64,000 nt of DNA. It comes from DASZHJ01 sp035517495. Its GTDB lineage: Bacteria; Pseudomonadota; Alphaproteobacteria; ATCC43930; CGMCC-115725. Below the pieces are notes generated by a model. That model was not told where the DNA came from and ran no database searches. It saw only the letters and a program-made list of their open reading frames with translations. Positions 7,867 to 16,836 of the stretch are shown here, piece by piece; the stretch's first letter is position 1, and every line of letters starts with the position of its first letter. The translations under genes and the position numbers were made by a program. The DNA lies in the NCBI GenBank assembly GCA_035517495.1, contig DATIYT010000032.1, positions 1 through 64,000 on the forward strand, written 5' to 3'.

Positions 7867-8808
7867 TCAATGAGCTTCTGTCGCCTGCGCTCGCGACGAA
7901 AGGGTGCCCCTGATGAGCGACAAGATCGCCCACTCGTGCGGAGGCGCGTCTACCACGACGGTGCAGGTCATGCCCGCGCTAATGCGTACATCCTCGGGAA
8001 CCTTGTCGATGTGGATACGGGTCGGAATACGCTGCGCCAACCTGACCCACTCGAAGGTCGGCGTAACATTCGCGAGTAGTTCTGGACCGCTCGGGTTGTC
8101 TCGATCCGTGATGCCATGGCTGATGCTCTCAACGTGCCCACGCAGGGCTGGCTCGCCGCTCATCAAATAAATCTCTACTTGATCTCCCGGTTTGATGACC
8201 GGAGTTTTCGTTTCCTCGAAATAACCTTCGACGCGATAGGAGTCGCTATCGATCAGCGCCAGCAATTTGGCTCCAACAGCCGCGTACTGCCCAACGACAA
8301 GCGTGAGATTGGTAACGAATCCATTTACCGGTGCTCGCACAATCGTCCGATCGAGGTTGAGAGCAGCTGTCGACCGATCTGCCATCGCCTGCTCATATGC
8401 GGCGGCGGCCGCGTCCGCTATGTGCCGCGCATCCTCTTTGCCCTCCACCGAAATCGCAATGTCCGTCAACTTGGCGCGGCGGTTGGCTTCGCTCTGCCGC
8501 ATGAGCATCTCCGCCTTTCGCGCGGCCGCGATCGCGTCGGCCGTCTCCAGCGACAGCTTGTAACGTTCCTGATCGATGACGAAGAGAATGTCACCCTTGT
8601 GGACGAACTGGTTGTCCTTAACTCGGATGTCGTTTACGTATCCTGCCACGTCTGGCGCGATCGTGACGACGTCGGCGCTTACCCTGGCGTCGCGGGTCCA
8701 AGGCGAAAACATATAGTAGTTCCAGAGCTCATATCCCCCTGCGCAGCCGGCACCGAGGATCAAGAGTGTGAGAATCAAGCGTGTCAACCGCCGTAGTAAC
8801 GCTTTCAT
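7867..8808 (-). CDS. HlyD/AaeA-type periplasmic adaptor subunit
   Basis: Chosen start is ATG 8808, seven bases after GAGG. One N-terminal membrane anchor is followed by a lipoyl-like half (TIAPDVAGYVNDIRVKDNQ), a coiled-coil hairpin, the second lipoyl half (IVRAPVNGFVTNL) and a beta barrel (DSYRVEGYFEETK). At 313 residues it matches AaeA-like membrane fusion proteins, which link an inner-membrane FUSC pump to the periplasm. It follows the DUF1656 gene by nine bases, giving the classic FUSC-DUF1656-adaptor order. Substrate unknown; aromatic acids are exported by the best studied AaeAB pump, so that is only a hint. Confidence 0.88.
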   Translation of the reverse strand: MKALLRRLTRLILTLLILGAGCAGGYELWNYYMFSPWTRDARVSADVVTIAPDVAGYVNDIRVKDNQFVHKGDILFVIDQERYKLSLETADAIAAARKAEMLMRQSEANRRAKLTDIAISVEGKEDARHIADAAAAAYEQAMADRSTAALNLDRTIVRAPVNGFVTNLTLVVGQYAAVGAKLLALIDSDSYRVEGYFEETKTPVIKPGDQVEIYLMSGEPALRGHVESISHGITDRDNPSGPELLANVTPTFEWVRLAQRIPTRIHIDKVPEDVRISAGMTCTVVVDAPPHEWAILSLIRGTLSSRAQATEAH

Positions 8809-8817
8809 CACGGTACC

Positions 8818-9018
8818 TCAAGGTCTTGTGGAGAGCACGAGCATAGAGAAAATGCAGAGAAAGATCCCGAAACGAGCGAGTGGCGGATGCCACAGGATAC
8901 GGTAGAGACCACAGCCGGCGATCAACCGATCGACGCAGAAATAGAGCAGCATCGAACCGAGAAAATAGATCAGGAGCGAGGGCACCAGCGCACCGAAGAG
9001 CGTGATCTCACGCAGCAT
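8818..9018 (-). CDS. DUF1656 (AaeX-like) small membrane protein
   Basis: ATG 9018 gives a 66-residue protein with two hydrophobic spans (ALVPSLLIYFLGSMLLYF and ARFGIFLCIFSMLVLS). This fits the DUF1656/AaeX family always found between a FUSC pump and its HlyD-type adaptor. The start overlaps the end of the FUSC gene by 11 bases, pointing to translational coupling. Upstream in-frame codons to 9081 belong to the overlap and are not needed. Confidence 0.82.
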   Translation of the reverse strand: MLREITLFGALVPSLLIYFLGSMLLYFCVDRLIAGCGLYRILWHPPLARFGIFLCIFSMLVLSTRP

Positions 9019-11161
9019 GAACCGGCGCCTCCTTTGCACTTGAATCCACGAAGAGCGGACCCGCATGTCCCAGTTGGTCACTGATCGCTGTAAAGGCGAC
9101 CATCTTACGAGCCAGCGCTCGCGCGCTCGCCACGCCCGGGCTGCCGTCGCGTAACTCTGCCAAACATATGGCCGCCGCGGCTCGTGCGAGGCGCCGTGCG
9201 CGACCGAATGGCAAAGGGTCGCCGCCAGTGAGGGAGCAGACGACCTCGCCCATTACCTGAGTGTCCGCGGAGCCCGAGGACCCACCATCGCGAATCTGGA
9301 TAAGCTCGCGGCCGGCGCCCAGCAATGCGATTCCGGCCTCGACCACATCCAAATCCTCTTTTCGATCCGGTCGGAGCCCACTGCGCAACCGACTCAGTGC
9401 GTCTGCAGTAGCTGTCTCGAACTCGACAAGTCGGATGTTCGGTCTCCCCGCGGCAATACGCTCGAAAATCTTGCGTACGGTGAGAGTGAAGCGCCGCCGC
9501 GCGGTCCGTGGCGTATCCGGATCGATGATCGCAAAGAGCACCGCGGAAGCTCCAATTGCCAGAGCGACCGCGAAAGTAGAATTGAGAAATCCCACCGGAT
9601 CATAGCTCATGCGGTCTTGAAATGCAGAGACGTAGGCAAAATAGAGGCTAGCAATGAAACCGAGGCCCGCTGTTTTGGGGCGCGCCATAAGGTAACTGCA
9701 GCAAAACAACGTGGGTGCAACGATCAGCACAAACATTACGAATCCGCCGGCTTGGGGAAGCAGAACTTCGATTACGATGAAGAACGGAAGAGCGGCTAGA
9801 CTGACGAGGACGGTTCCCCCAACTGCAGCTTTCAAAGAGTGCTCCATCGTCGCGAGCCGCGCCGTCGCCACAGCTACCAGAATCGCCGCCGTGGTACCGG
9901 TCGGCCAATCGGCAAGAATCCAAAAGGCGCCCACCAAAAGCAGCGCCGCCGCCGCGCGTAGGCCCGCCCATAAAGCGCCGACGGGATCGTTGGCGATCGA
10001 AAAATTGTCCGATGGTTGCCGCTTAGGGGCCGCAGCCGAAAAGTCGTCACAAGCGTCGGCGAAACCCACGAGCGCTGCTAGGAAGTCACGCAGATGTATG
10101 ATCGCGGCTATTGTTTGTATGATCTCTGCATCTGAGCTCGCGGGCTTGCGATAGAATTCTCGAGCAAGGGGAAGCCTCGCGCACGCCGCGACGAAATGCT
10201 GTTTTAATGCGCCTACGGTAAGCCTACCGACCCCCCAAAGCCCCATCGCGGTCGAAGCACTCTTCAGCGCCTCCGCTCGAGTTGGTTCGATCAATTCCCC
10301 GCTGCCGACCAGCCAATGCGACGACTTGTCCAAGAGCTGTCCGATATTGGTAACACTGATCATGGCGATGTTGAGGCGCCGAAGCGCATCGCTTCGATTC
10401 CGAATGTCGCGATCCTCGAAAACTGCCGACGCGCGAAGATCGTTGATCGCGATTACATGCCCCAGAAGCTTGGTCCGCAGCGAGGTCGTATCCTTCCCGC
10501 CAAGGAGGCCCACCGCGTAATCGACGATGTCCTTCCGACCTGCTGCGATGGTGCGACGCAAAGAGTCAGCGAGAGGGATCGGAAGAAAAAGGTGGCTGAT
10601 CGCCGCCGCTGTCATGATGCCGAGCGAAATCTCAGTCACCCGGGCCACGGCAACGTAAAAGGCACTCCCGGGATCGAGAGCGCCGGAAACTCCCACAATT
10701 GCAACGGTGTATCCCGAGAGGACGAATCCGTAAGATGCAAAATTACGCACGTACCTTGAACCAAAGGTGCAGAGACCTATCCAGATCGCGAGCGACCCGA
10801 GAAAAAGGACGCGCTCTTGAGCGAACAGGGAGACCAACACCAGGGCGCCCACCGCGCCAACCAGAGTCCCAATGATGCGATAGAAACTCTTTGCGAGAAC
10901 GAGCCCGCTCTGCGGCTGCGCCACGATAAATACAGTAAGCAACGCCCATTTAGGTTGATCGAGATTAAATGTAAAGGCGACAAGCAGCGCCAGCAAGGCC
11001 GAGATCGTCGTCTTGGACGCGAAGACCCAGGGAACCCAGCGCTCGGGAACAATCGGCTTGAACACGCCCTTGGTCGGCCGAACTCCCACCGACGGGGCGA
11101 CAAAAGCGAGTCGCGGCTCATTCCTTGGCGATCCCTGCCGTATGTAAACGTCAGTGTTCAT
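9008..11161 (-). CDS. FUSC/AaeB-family inner-membrane efflux protein
   Basis: The 717-residue protein has two hydrophobic blocks, each of about six spans, separated by soluble regions. The first block begins WVFASKTTISALLALLVAFT and contains DQPKWALLTVFIVAQPQSG; the second contains ILADWPTGTTAAILVAVAT. These are the two FUSC halves of AaeB-like aromatic acid or fusaric acid exporters. Start ATG 11161 overlaps the stop of an upstream 23-codon frame in the shared repeat (ATGA). It heads the operon with the DUF1656 and adaptor genes. Confidence 0.88.
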   Translation of the reverse strand: MNTDVYIRQGSPRNEPRLAFVAPSVGVRPTKGVFKPIVPERWVPWVFASKTTISALLALLVAFTFNLDQPKWALLTVFIVAQPQSGLVLAKSFYRIIGTLVGAVGALVLVSLFAQERVLFLGSLAIWIGLCTFGSRYVRNFASYGFVLSGYTVAIVGVSGALDPGSAFYVAVARVTEISLGIMTAAAISHLFLPIPLADSLRRTIAAGRKDIVDYAVGLLGGKDTTSLRTKLLGHVIAINDLRASAVFEDRDIRNRSDALRRLNIAMISVTNIGQLLDKSSHWLVGSGELIEPTRAEALKSASTAMGLWGVGRLTVGALKQHFVAACARLPLAREFYRKPASSDAEIIQTIAAIIHLRDFLAALVGFADACDDFSAAAPKRQPSDNFSIANDPVGALWAGLRAAAALLLVGAFWILADWPTGTTAAILVAVATARLATMEHSLKAAVGGTVLVSLAALPFFIVIEVLLPQAGGFVMFVLIVAPTLFCCSYLMARPKTAGLGFIASLYFAYVSAFQDRMSYDPVGFLNSTFAVALAIGASAVLFAIIDPDTPRTARRRFTLTVRKIFERIAAGRPNIRLVEFETATADALSRLRSGLRPDRKEDLDVVEAGIALLGAGRELIQIRDGGSSGSADTQVMGEVVCSLTGGDPLPFGRARRLARAAAAICLAELRDGSPGVASARALARKMVAFTAISDQLGHAGPLFVDSSAKEAPVHAA

Positions 11162-11229
11162 CCGTAGTCGCCGCTACGGGCCACCAAGGTGGCGTTCTCC
11201 GCTCTCGATAGAATCCACGAATGCTGCAT
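11158..11229 (-). CDS. Candidate 23-residue leader peptide ahead of the FUSC operon
   Basis: Inside the second repeat copy a short frame from ATG 11229 (MQHSWILSRAENAT then LVARSGDYG) ends in TGA that overlaps the FUSC start as ATGA. The first 14 codons equal those at the patatin locus, with only one synonymous change. Coupling by overlap suggests that ribosomes may pass from this frame into the FUSC gene. Two copies are too few to prove coding constraint, and no good ribosome site precedes it. Confidence 0.3.
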   Translation of the reverse strand: MQHSWILSRAENATLVARSGDYG

Positions 11230-11277
11230 CACATTTCTTGAGCGGCTTAATGGCCTATGCCGCGTCGCAATGTAGCG
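11181..11277 (-). repeat. Dispersed ~95-bp repeat, copy 2 (upstream of the FUSC operon)
   Basis: Partner of the repeat at 5951-6045. It fills nearly all the space between the FUSC start (11161) and the end of hpnN (11292), so it must contain the operon's promoter if there is one. GGAGA on the minus strand within the conserved block could serve a downstream TTG, GTG or ATG start. Confidence 0.75.
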
Positions 11278-11291
11278 GCGCCAACTTTGAG

Positions 11292-14054
11292 TCACCATCT
11301 GATTGATCTCATTCGGAGTGGTTGGATCTCTGAGAATCTCGATTGAGCTTGACCGACGGTCGCCTCGCCTGCCTGTGCTCCTTTGCGCTGCATGCCGAGC
11401 AAGGCCGGCACGAACAGAAGGGTCGTGGCCAACGTCCAGCCGAGCGAAATCATCAACAGCAGACCCATGCTCGCGGTTCCCGGATGCGCCGACAGCAGCA
11501 GGCTGCCAAACGCCGTGCCGGTCGCCAGCGCGCTGAACAGCACGGCGCGCGTCAGGCTCGATTTCAGCAGGTTCGTTTCGCCCGCGCGCCACGCCCGAAC
11601 GAAGTAGATATTGAATGCGACACCCAAGCCGAACAGCAACGGCAAGGCGATAATGTTGGCGAAATTCAAGGGCTGGCCGATCAGCACACAGCTGCCGAGG
11701 GTCAGGAGCCCCGTGAGCAGGATCGGAATCATCGTCAGGATCACGTCGCGGGCGCGCCGAAGCACGAAGCCGAGCAGCGCCGCGATCGCCACGAACGACA
11801 GCAACCCCGCCTCGACAAACGAGCCGACGATCAACCTCGCGGCCTCCTGGATCGAGATCGGGGCGCCGCTGGCGTGCGGCGCGAGCGTGCGCACAGCCGT
11901 GACAAAGCGTTCCAGATTTTGATTGTCGTTAGGATCGCCGCGGGGAGACACCAGAATCCTCGCTCGCCCGTCCTTGGTCACCCAGTCCTGTGCGATGTCG
12001 GGCGGCAGAGTCTGAAGTGTCACCGCCTGGGCTTGAAGCAAGTTGCGTAACTGATCGAGCAGGGTACGCAGCGGTTCGATCAAAGTGTCCGAAGCCCGAA
12101 CGCGCAGCCCCGGCATTCCCACCGCGAGTTTGTTGAGGATACCCGCGAGCCGCCGTGCGTCGCCGGACGCCGCTGATGTCCCGGACCCGGCCACTTGCGC
12201 GAGGGCACTCGCCGTCGTTCGAAGGCTTTCGACGGTTTCACCATCGGTCGGCGCTGGCCGCACGGTTGGCGGGCTTAATGTGAGTGCCAGCATGTTGGCA
12301 GCATCTTCGATCAGCGGCAATTTCTCCGATTGCTGATCGGGGATGAAGCTGCTCAGGGTCACGGTGCGCTGGACCTCGGGCAGCTCTTCCAGACGCTGCG
12401 CAAGCGCATCGGCGTCGGCGAGCGAGGGTGCCAGCGCATCCACCGTATTCGGCGTCCGGTCGGGATCCGACATCAGATCAAGCAACGTCGAAACCGACTC
12501 CATCTTCGGGCTGCGCAAGTGGAGCGGGTTGAAGTCGAACCGCAGAAGAGGGAGCAACGCTATGCAGAGCACACCCGATAGACCACCGACGACAAGGACC
12601 GCCCTCCTGTTCACCTGCAGCTGACGATTGAGACCGGAGAGGCCGGCGAAACCGACTTGTCTTGCATCAGGACTCGGGTGCACGAGGACGAGGAGCGCCG
12701 GCAGCAGAGTGACGCTCAGCACGAAAGCGATCACCATTCCGACGCCGGAGACCAAACCAAGCTCGGAGGCACCGAGATAGTGCGTTGGCAGGAAAGCGAA
12801 GAACCCGAGGCCGATGGCCGCCGCGGCGAGACCGAGCGAGCCGCCGACTCCATTGCCGGCCGCGATCAACGCGGCCTTCAGGTCCGGGCGTTGGGCGTGC
12901 TCCGAGCGGTAGCGGACTGCGAATTGGATCGCGAAATCGACACCGAGCCCGACAAACAGCGGTACGAAAGCGATCGAGATCAGGTTGAAGCGCCCGACCA
13001 GAAGCAAGCCCGCACCCGCCGTCAATGCGAGGCCGAGCAGCGCGGTTGCCATGATGGCGAGGGTGATGCGGACGGACCGTACCGCAAGCCAAAGCATCAG
13101 GAGCATCGCCGACAACATCGCGATGGTGATGAGATCGGAGTTCTCAGCCACCGTCGCGAACTCCTGGTCAGCTAAGATTGACGGCCCTGTGAGGCGCACT
13201 GTGACGCCGTGAGCCGGGTCGAGCACCAATTGTTGAGCAGCCGCTCGGATGGCGTCGACCGCCACTGCCGTCGGGAACAGTTGCGAGCTCTTGAGGTTCG
13301 GCTGGAGCAGGACAACGTGCCGGGTCTCTCGAGTGCCCGCCGGTTTCCCGGAAATCGTCGTGCTCCACGAAAAGAAGGCGGGATTGCCGGCCTCGACACG
13401 TTCGAGGGCATCGTCGAGTCCGCGCATGGCAGGATCGATCTTTTCGAGATCGGCTTCGCCCCGCCGCACGCCCTCCAGCACAGTTGCGAGACTGTCCATG
13501 ATACCGCGCAAACTCGGATCCGCGGCCAGCGGGCCGAGAAACGGCTGCGCGTCGATCAGTTGACTGGTGGTTTCCTGTAGGTCGGCGACGGACTGGAACA
13601 GAAGCCCATTGCGCTCGAAAAAGGCGCCACCGTCCGCTTGCTTCACCGACTTGAAGAGATCGCTACGGCTCGAGAGCCGCGCAGCGAGCTCGTTGGCTGC
13701 TCGCATCGCCAGTTCGGGTGTCACACCATCCACCACCGCCACGATCACGTCGCTGCGCTGGGAAAACGCCGCATCGAACGCCGCCATGTCGCGCCGCCAC
13801 GGGAGGTCGGGCGAGATCAGCTCCGCGGTATCGGTGGTGATCGCAAAATGCGTGGCGACATAGTCCACGGCCACACCGCAGAGCACTGCTGTCAGCAGGA
13901 CGGTGAGCCACGCTCGCCTACAGCTTACCGCAATGAGCCACCCGACCAGAGGCGAGCTCGCACGCAATCGCAGCGCTTTCGGGCTCGAGCTTGTGGAATC
14001 GGTATGCGACACGCTGGCTTTCGCCGTCGGGATTATGTGGATAGTGTCGTGCAT
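11292..14054 (-). CDS. hpnN: Hopanoid biosynthesis-associated RND transporter HpnN
   Basis: ATG 14054 yields 920 residues; the open frame extends further upstream without need. The protein shows the MMPL/RND layout: one N-terminal span, a large periplasmic loop starting DTAELISPDLPWRRDMAAFD, a block of about five spans (FVPLFVGLGVDFAIQFAVRYR), then a second span, loop and block (FANIIALPLLFGLGVAFNIYF). The sequence style matches HpnN, which moves hopanoids to the outer membrane in Rhodopseudomonas and Bradyrhizobium relatives. No other hopanoid gene is nearby. Its upstream region carries a promoter module also found ahead of prkA. Confidence 0.82.
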   Translation of the reverse strand: MHDTIHIIPTAKASVSHTDSTSSSPKALRLRASSPLVGWLIAVSCRRAWLTVLLTAVLCGVAVDYVATHFAITTDTAELISPDLPWRRDMAAFDAAFSQRSDVIVAVVDGVTPELAMRAANELAARLSSRSDLFKSVKQADGGAFFERNGLLFQSVADLQETTSQLIDAQPFLGPLAADPSLRGIMDSLATVLEGVRRGEADLEKIDPAMRGLDDALERVEAGNPAFFSWSTTISGKPAGTRETRHVVLLQPNLKSSQLFPTAVAVDAIRAAAQQLVLDPAHGVTVRLTGPSILADQEFATVAENSDLITIAMLSAMLLMLWLAVRSVRITLAIMATALLGLALTAGAGLLLVGRFNLISIAFVPLFVGLGVDFAIQFAVRYRSEHAQRPDLKAALIAAGNGVGGSLGLAAAAIGLGFFAFLPTHYLGASELGLVSGVGMVIAFVLSVTLLPALLVLVHPSPDARQVGFAGLSGLNRQLQVNRRAVLVVGGLSGVLCIALLPLLRFDFNPLHLRSPKMESVSTLLDLMSDPDRTPNTVDALAPSLADADALAQRLEELPEVQRTVTLSSFIPDQQSEKLPLIEDAANMLALTLSPPTVRPAPTDGETVESLRTTASALAQVAGSGTSAASGDARRLAGILNKLAVGMPGLRVRASDTLIEPLRTLLDQLRNLLQAQAVTLQTLPPDIAQDWVTKDGRARILVSPRGDPNDNQNLERFVTAVRTLAPHASGAPISIQEAARLIVGSFVEAGLLSFVAIAALLGFVLRRARDVILTMIPILLTGLLTLGSCVLIGQPLNFANIIALPLLFGLGVAFNIYFVRAWRAGETNLLKSSLTRAVLFSALATGTAFGSLLLSAHPGTASMGLLLMISLGWTLATTLLFVPALLGMQRKGAQAGEATVGQAQSRFSEIQPLRMRSIRW

Positions 14055-14065
14055 GCGAGTCCGTT

Positions 14066-14149
14066 TCAGTGCCAAATTTCCATGAGCGAATTGCTCATTC
14101 CAACGGCACTGACATAACAAGGGCGAGCACCAAGCCAGAGATGCGACAT
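14066..14149 (-). CDS. Candidate 27-residue upstream ORF before hpnN
   Basis: A minus-strand ATG at 14149, preceded by TTGGGAG six bases away, opens a 27-codon frame (MSHLWLGARPCYVSAVGMSN...) that stops 12 bases before the hpnN start. The ribosome site is good and the position is that of a leader peptide. No relative is recognised, so it may be chance. Confidence 0.25.
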   Translation of the reverse strand: MSHLWLGARPCYVSAVGMSNSLMEIWH

Positions 14150-14183
14150 GATCGTCTCCCAAGGTCGTGCTTACAGGCCTCGT

Positions 14184-14272
14184 CGGCACTCTCCAATATG
14201 CCGATCAAGCTAGCGCCACTCAGGAGTTGACACCATTACGCCCGGGTATGATTTTCGCTTACATGTGTATAG
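14184..14272 (-). promoter_or_regulatory. Promoter-sized module upstream of hpnN, shared with the prkA operon
   Basis: Read on the minus strand, this ~90-bp stretch matches 44416-44506: TACACAT-N-TAAGCG, four bases, ATCATACC, TAATGG, TGGCGCTAG and ATATTGGAG occur in the same order and at nearly the same spacing. At the prkA locus the final TTGGAG acts as the ribosome site of a receiver gene; here it leads to no receiver but to hpnN about 130 bases on. The conservation outside coding sequence marks it as a cis-regulatory region. Confidence 0.55.
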
Positions 14273-14452
14273 GGCTTCCGTGCACGATCGCCGGCGCGGC
14301 AGTGCCGTGCTCCAAGGCGCAGCGCGTTGCCGGGGGGGAGGCAGAAGGTCCTTTTGACGCTCGTCCAGTGGTCGCCTCCATGCGCTTCTTCTGCCGTTCA
14401 CGGCGCAGGAATCGAATCATGAACCGCGCAAAAACGGAATCCCAAAACGCAA

Positions 14453-14479
14453 GAAAGCGAGGGCCAACACCTCGCTTTC
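14453..14479 (-). terminator. Terminator hairpin of the 14567-14914 gene
   Basis: GAAAGCGAG pairs perfectly with CTCGCTTTC across a nine-base loop. On the minus strand it is followed by TTGCGTTTTG, a moderate T tract. It lies about 90 bases past the stop of the minus-strand gene at 14567, the expected place for an intrinsic terminator. Confidence 0.6.
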
Positions 14480-14566
14480 CTGCAAATTCGATTAGTCTTT
14501 CCGATCCACTTACTCCCGACCCTCAGCGCGATCTGCGTTCTTAACGGGCGGTATAAAAGCGTCCCA

Positions 14567-14914
14567 CTACCGCTGGAAAATAGCGGCGAGCAACCCCGTT
14601 GGAGCGGCGGGTGTTGGGCTCGCGATCTCTACATAGTGATCGCCGCCAACCTTGTATTCATAAATGACCTTTGTGTCGGGGGGGAGCGGACGCGACGGCA
14701 CGGCTCCGCTCGTGCAACGGGTCATTTCAGGCCAATACCGCTTGGAGTCGTTCCAGCAGCCGCTCCTGAAGTCGTATAGGATTGGAGCGGCGGGTTTGCC
14801 CCAACCCGGCGATGTGTATTCGTCGGCAAGCGCTGGTGCGGCCGTCTGCGCGAGAAATCCAGCCACGATCAGACTGGCGTAGAGGAAACGCCGAGAGCTT
14901 CTGTCAACTCGCAT
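14567..14914 (-). CDS. Small secreted protein with YDFRSGCWND motif
   Basis: The 115-residue product has a clear signal peptide (basic start, FLYASLIVAGFLAQTAAPALA, cleavage before DEY). The mature part holds APILYDFRSGCWND, a second Cys in MTRCTSG, and a Gly/Pro-rich tail. The YDFRSGCWND-YWP segment recurs in the truncated gene at 363-626, so this is a small paralogous family. Two cysteines could form one disulfide. Function unknown. It has its own terminator. Confidence 0.6.
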   Translation of the reverse strand: MRVDRSSRRFLYASLIVAGFLAQTAAPALADEYTSPGWGKPAAPILYDFRSGCWNDSKRYWPEMTRCTSGAVPSRPLPPDTKVIYEYKVGGDHYVEIASPTPAAPTGLLAAIFQR

Positions 14915-15535
14915 GATGTGTCTCCATTGAGAGGTGTTGATAGATCCGCGATGCGCGGCGACGCGGTTTGGTCGTGCCGTCGTCGAGCACCTGGGTCCCG
15001 CGAGTAAGCTACGGAGGGGCCTCGGGTCCTTCTATTGCGCGCAGGGAGGAACGCTATGTCAGTGCGGACGATATCGACGGCACCTTGGTTTAGGGCAGCG
15101 GGATAGCCGCGACGCAAGACGGCGACGCATACTCCCCGCGCAAAGCGCAAATCGGCCAAGCACCCTCACACTGCGCGAGCGCCGAGGGCGAGCTCGCCAG
15201 GGTCCGGCCGAAGCTGTGAGAGGTTTCGCGGCTACAGGCCAAAGGCTGCTTTCTCTGGCTCGGCCTTGCGCCAAGATGGAAAAGCAGCTGTCGAACTAGC
15301 AATGGAGTTGGGCATTCAAAGTGTACTCGCCCAACCGTATGCCGCGGCCATAAGCAATCTCGAGTTCACCGAGAGGGGGTCGCGGGGGTGCCCAAGATCG
15401 TCGCGCTGAGATTGAAGATGATGCCGCTCATGTTGGAATGGTCCTCAGGCGCATCGCCTGATTTCTGGACCCGGTCGACGTCGGCGTTGACTGACCTGAC
15501 CGCAGCGCGATTGCGGGTGGCTGATGAATCGGAAG
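14915..15535. other. Gene-poor stretch with an amber-interrupted frame
   Basis: No secure gene is seen. The one notable item is at 15056: an ATG six bases after AGGGAGGA opens a plus-strand frame that meets TAG after 16 codons (15104-15106), then stays open to 15409 with a strongly basic middle part (KRKSAKHPHTARAPR). It could be a gene killed by one amber mutation, but GC-rich DNA often gives such open frames. CCTTGGTTTAG at 15084 resembles half of the palindrome described at 35502, but it lies inside this frame. Confidence 0.3.
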
Positions 15536-15640
15536 CAGATCGAACGCATTGGCGCCGGGAGCGGCTCAAGGCGCCGCAGAAACAGCGCAAGCTCAGACGC
15601 CTGTGGCTTTCCGACGGATCGCGCATTCACATCGAGCATG
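15536..15640 (+). pseudogene. IS3-family OrfB fragment
   Basis: The plus strand reads HWRRERLKAPQKQRKLRRLW then LSDGSRI. This is the segment that joins the N-terminal helix-turn-helix part and the integrase core in IS3-family OrfB proteins (typically W-R-x-E-G-L-K-V-P-x-K-x-x-K-x-x-R-L-W-L-x-D-G-S). Only about 35 residues are left and the catalytic core is absent. It marks an old insertion or recombination just upstream of the citrate lyase operon. Confidence 0.6.
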
Positions 15641-15915
15641 CCGTTACACTAACTCTTGCAACCAAATTCGTTCTGGGGCCGGTTAATGCGCGATCGCGCA
15701 AGTAGCGCTGGTTCCGAATCTGAAATCTCGGCTCGCATTTAGCGCGAGATCGCCCGCTTACAGCAAGAATGGACAAGCGGTGCTGCGCTGCCTCACCTAT
15801 TTTCTTTCGATGACCACAGGGCGACCACGAAAATTCTCAGCCGGGAATACCGGGCTTGTCGCAACGTGAAGCGACGGGCGCGTGACTTCCGAGAACGCTA
15901 ACTGCGAGGCTAACG

Positions 15916-16836
15916 ATGATGAACACTCCTCTCCGCGGCCGGCTACGCGCATGCCGGAGCTTCTTCCTCACTCCGGGCTCGCTCCCTGACGGCTTCTCTG
16001 CCGCCGCCGGCGGCGATGCCATCATCGTCGATCTAGAATCCACCGTCACGCCCCGCGACAAGGGCCAAGCCCGTAAGGCCGCGCTGGCGTACTTGCGTAA
16101 CCCGCCCGAGGCGAATTTCGTGCGCATTCTGCGCATTAACAGCCCGCGCTCGGTGGAAGGCCTTCGCGACCTGCTCGCGCTCCACGAATCCGGCGAGCGC
16201 CCCGACGCAATCATCATCCCCAAGTGTCAGTCCGCCGACGAGATCCGGCTCGTGGCCGAGAATTTGGAAGGCTCCCAGTCCACGATCGGCGTCGTCCCGA
16301 TGGTCGAGCTCGCACGGGCAGTCTTCGTCGCCAATCTCATGGCGGAGGCCCACGAACGAGTCTGCGGGCTCTTCCTGGGCGGCGGTGACCTCGCGGCCGA
16401 TCTCGGTGCCGAAGGCTCCTGGGAGAACCTACTCTTCGCACGATCTCGGATCGTGGCGGCCGCGGCCATGACCGGCATCGCGGCGATCGATGTACCCTAC
16501 TTCAAGCCCGATGACGCAGGCCTAAAGCAGGAAGCGACGGCGAGCCGCAAGCTCGGTATGACAGGCAAGGCCGCCCGCCACGCCGAACAGCTCGCTGCGA
16601 TCAACACCATCTTCACGCCCTCGACCGACTCTATCACGCACGCTCGTGCTGTCATGGCGGCCTGTACCGCGGCCGGCGACAGCACGCCCGTCCTTTCCGG
16701 TCAGATCATCGAGCCGGCAATGCTCCGAGAGGCCGAGCGGGTGCTCGCCATCGCAGACAGGCTACGCAACCGAGCACGGGCATACCTTGCGAAGAGTTCC
16801 GCCTTCGACATGACCAAGGAGGTCTCGCCGTCATGA
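15916..16836 (+). CDS. HpcH/HpaI-type lyase, CitE-like (CoA-ester lyase family)
   Basis: The 306-residue protein belongs to the TIM-barrel family of citrate lyase beta subunits and citramalyl/malyl-CoA lyases. It has a start like RSFFLTPGSLPDGFSAAAGG, the metal-site strand DAIIVDLEST (usually D-L-E-D) and GLFLGGGDLAADLG. A true citE lies 2.4 kb downstream, so this one is a second, more distant paralogue. A role as a (citra)malyl-CoA lyase-like accessory or side enzyme is inferred. GAGG lies seven bases before ATG 15916. It is the first gene of the citrate lyase operon and overlaps the transporter gene by four bases. Confidence 0.75.
   Translation: MMNTPLRGRLRACRSFFLTPGSLPDGFSAAAGGDAIIVDLESTVTPRDKGQARKAALAYLRNPPEANFVRILRINSPRSVEGLRDLLALHESGERPDAIIIPKCQSADEIRLVAENLEGSQSTIGVVPMVELARAVFVANLMAEAHERVCGLFLGGGDLAADLGAEGSWENLLFARSRIVAAAAMTGIAAIDVPYFKPDDAGLKQEATASRKLGMTGKAARHAEQLAAINTIFTPSTDSITHARAVMAACTAAGDSTPVLSGQIIEPAMLREAERVLAIADRLRNRARAYLAKSSAFDMTKEVSPS

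Noticed and set aside
14167..14544. Plus-strand 125-codon open frame upstream of the secreted protein gene
   Set aside because: It crosses the conserved promoter module and the terminator hairpin of the minus strand, has no ribosome site and looks unnatural.
15084..15094. CCTTGGTTTAG as a further regulon operator for the citrate lyase operon
   Set aside because: Only one arm matches, CAATA is not at the right distance, it lies 800 bp from the operon and inside an open frame, and an IS fragment lies between.
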